The notes under the pieces: generated by a model | What the model saw: only the letters and a program-made list of their open reading frames with translations | What the model was told of the DNA's origin: nothing | The model's database searches: none | In this document: positions 3,968 to 5,155 of the stretch, in pieces | Numbering within the stretch: position 1 is the first letter of the stretch | Layout of the letters: every line of letters starts with the position of its first letter | Program-made: the position numbers and the translations under genes | Assembly: GCA_028678555.1 (NCBI GenBank) | Contig: JAJRDF010000113.1 | Span: forward strand, 1 to 5,155 | Direction: 5' to 3' | Length of the DNA: 5,155 nucleotides | Source of the DNA: Methanomicrobiales archaeon | GTDB lineage: Archaea > Halobacteriota > Methanomicrobia > Methanomicrobiales > JACTUA01

Positions 3968-5155
3968 TTACATGGGGAACAGGCCGGTGAGGGCATTCCA
4001 CAGGTTGGCGAGTCCCGTGGCGAGGAGGGTGCCGGGATCGATCCCCAGGGCCGGGAAGATGAAGATGAAGTACAGAAAGGTGCCGAGCATGGATCCCACG
4101 TTGGTCAGGGCAGCGACAAAGATGACCCGGAAGAGGGGCACCTCCCGCATCTCCCTGAATGTCGTTGCCTCCATGATCCGGCGGAAATCTGCTGCCGTGG
4201 GTTTCCTGATCTTCGCCTCCACCGGGACGGTGAACCAGCCTGCCGCAATCAGGGGATGCAGCGCCGTCGCCCAGGAGACGGCAAAGGCGGTCAGGGCCGA
4301 GAGGGGATGGCCTCCGGCCAGGAGGGCAAAACCCGCTGCGAGCACACCGTGGATGAGGATCCAGTACACGAACGCCCGGATCAGGAGGTCAGTACCCACA
4401 CCGGAAAATGCGATGGCCGACACCAGCAGCACAAAGAGGCCCAGCACCAGGACACCGAAGATGATCCCCCAGGGAAGACCTTTTTTTGTCCCGGTCAGTG
4501 TATCCTGCGGGGGGATCGTCTCAGGGGATGCCAGGAGCTTCCGGATCCCCTCCACATGGCCGGCACCGACCACCGCGAGGACACGCTCGTGCCGCCCGGT
4601 GAGCGCCAGGAGCTGCCCCGCCAGGTAGGCATCGCGCTCATCGATCAGCGCCTGGGCCCCGTGGGGGGCAAACTTCCGGAACTCCTGGAGGGCGAGGGAG
4701 ATCATATCGTCCCGTTTCAGTTCCTCCACGTCAATCTCCCCGGTTTCGGTGGAGAACAGGGAGACCGCCAGGGCGTAGCCCATCTTCAGCTTCTCCAGGA
4801 GGGTGAGGGAATGCCAGAACCGGTTCAGCGTGATCCGGATATCGCGGTCCACCAGGGCGAGGGGGAGATGGCGGGCCTCGGCCTCCTGGATCGCCGCCTT
4901 CATCTCTGCCCCGGGTTCCACTCCCATCTCCATCCCTATCCGGCGCTGCAGGTGGGCGAGCGTCCACTGGACCAGGAGCTCGGTGAACTGGTGGCTTTTC
5001 AGGACATTTGCCACGTCGGGCGGTGTTTCCTCCTGCTTCAGCACCGCATACCTGGCAGGGTCCAGCTCGACGGCAACCACATCGGGGCGGTACTCCTCCA
5101 TGGCCGCCCTGACCTCATCCACGCTCTTCTGGGAGACGTGCGCGGTCCCCACGAT
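3968..5155 (-). CDS. TraB/PrgY-family membrane protein (N-terminus outside the window)
   Basis: This is a TraB-family protein, named for the enterococcal pheromone-shutdown protein TraB/PrgY and related to the Tiki and GumN domains, some of which are metalloproteases. Its role in archaea is not known. At the window edge the protein reads IVGTAHVS, the conserved GTAHVS motif that normally follows only a few residues, so probably only a short N-terminus is missing. Counting the GTG at 5152 as residue 1, family features follow: AVELDPARY (27-35), LALVDRDIRITLNRFWHSL (98-116), ALIDERDAYLAGQL (168-181) and VVGAGHVEGI (194-203). The C-terminal part has about four membrane segments near 227-250, 256-280, 284-308 and 342-371. 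GTAHVS, ERD and GAGHV carry the His and acidic residues likely to form the active or metal site. The TAA stop at 3968-3970 is 94 bases before the nitroreductase start, on the same strand. Confidence 0.87.
   Translation of the reverse strand: MVGTAHVSQKSVDEVRAAMEEYRPDVVAVELDPARYAVLKQEETPPDVANVLKSHQFTELLVQWTLAHLQRRIGMEMGVEPGAEMKAAIQEAEARHLPLALVDRDIRITLNRFWHSLTLLEKLKMGYALAVSLFSTETGEIDVEELKRDDMISLALQEFRKFAPHGAQALIDERDAYLAGQLLALTGRHERVLAVVGAGHVEGIRKLLASPETIPPQDTLTGTKKGLPWGIIFGVLVLGLFVLLVSAIAFSGVGTDLLIRAFVYWILIHGVLAAGFALLAGGHPLSALTAFAVSWATALHPLIAAGWFTVPVEAKIRKPTAADFRRIMEATTFREMREVPLFRVIFVAALTNVGSMLGTFLYFIFIFPALGIDPGTLLATGLANLWNALTGLFPM

Overview
The window looks like chromosomal DNA of a GC-rich methanogenic euryarchaeon, most likely of the order Methanomicrobiales (inferred). 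The reasons are an archaeal-type CobT (long NaMN-dependent phosphoribosyltransferase branch), the archaeal alpha-ribazole phosphatase CobZ in place of bacterial CobC, a DUF2115/UPF0305 protein (a family I know from methanogens), and short spacers that fit archaeal leaderless promoters. I see no rRNA or tRNA gene, CRISPR array, transposase or phage gene.

Layout: bases 1-206 are non-coding and hold a GC-rich palindromic repeat (copy 1) and a possible terminator. Bases 207-2411 are a compact cobalamin (B12) nucleotide-loop assembly cluster: cobS and cobZ overlap on the minus strand, and cobT runs the other way from a 43-bp divergent spacer. CobT makes the alpha-ribazole phosphate lower-ligand nucleotide, CobS joins it to adenosylcobinamide-GDP, and CobZ removes the 5'-phosphate. 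Bases 2412-2813 are about 400 bp of non-coding DNA with copy 2 of the repeat, a strong hairpin and a possible branched RNA fold. Bases 2814-3392 encode a DUF2115 protein that overlaps, tail to tail, a small nitroreductase-family flavoprotein on the minus strand (3367-3873). Bases 3874-3967 are a spacer with striking perfect palindromes. Bases 3968-5155 are a TraB/PrgY-family membrane protein on the minus strand, with its N-terminus cut off by the window edge.

The genes are ordinary. The least explained signal is the repeat: a C-rich, hairpin-forming sequence ending in GATGAGGATAGTC occurs at 45-91 and 2483-2529 in the same orientation. The two copies bracket the whole cobS-cobZ/cobT cluster, just beyond the 3' ends of its two transcription units. 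Second is the pair of perfect TCCCCGGGGA dyads exactly 25 bp apart upstream of the nitroreductase gene. I found no convincing new multi-gene system.
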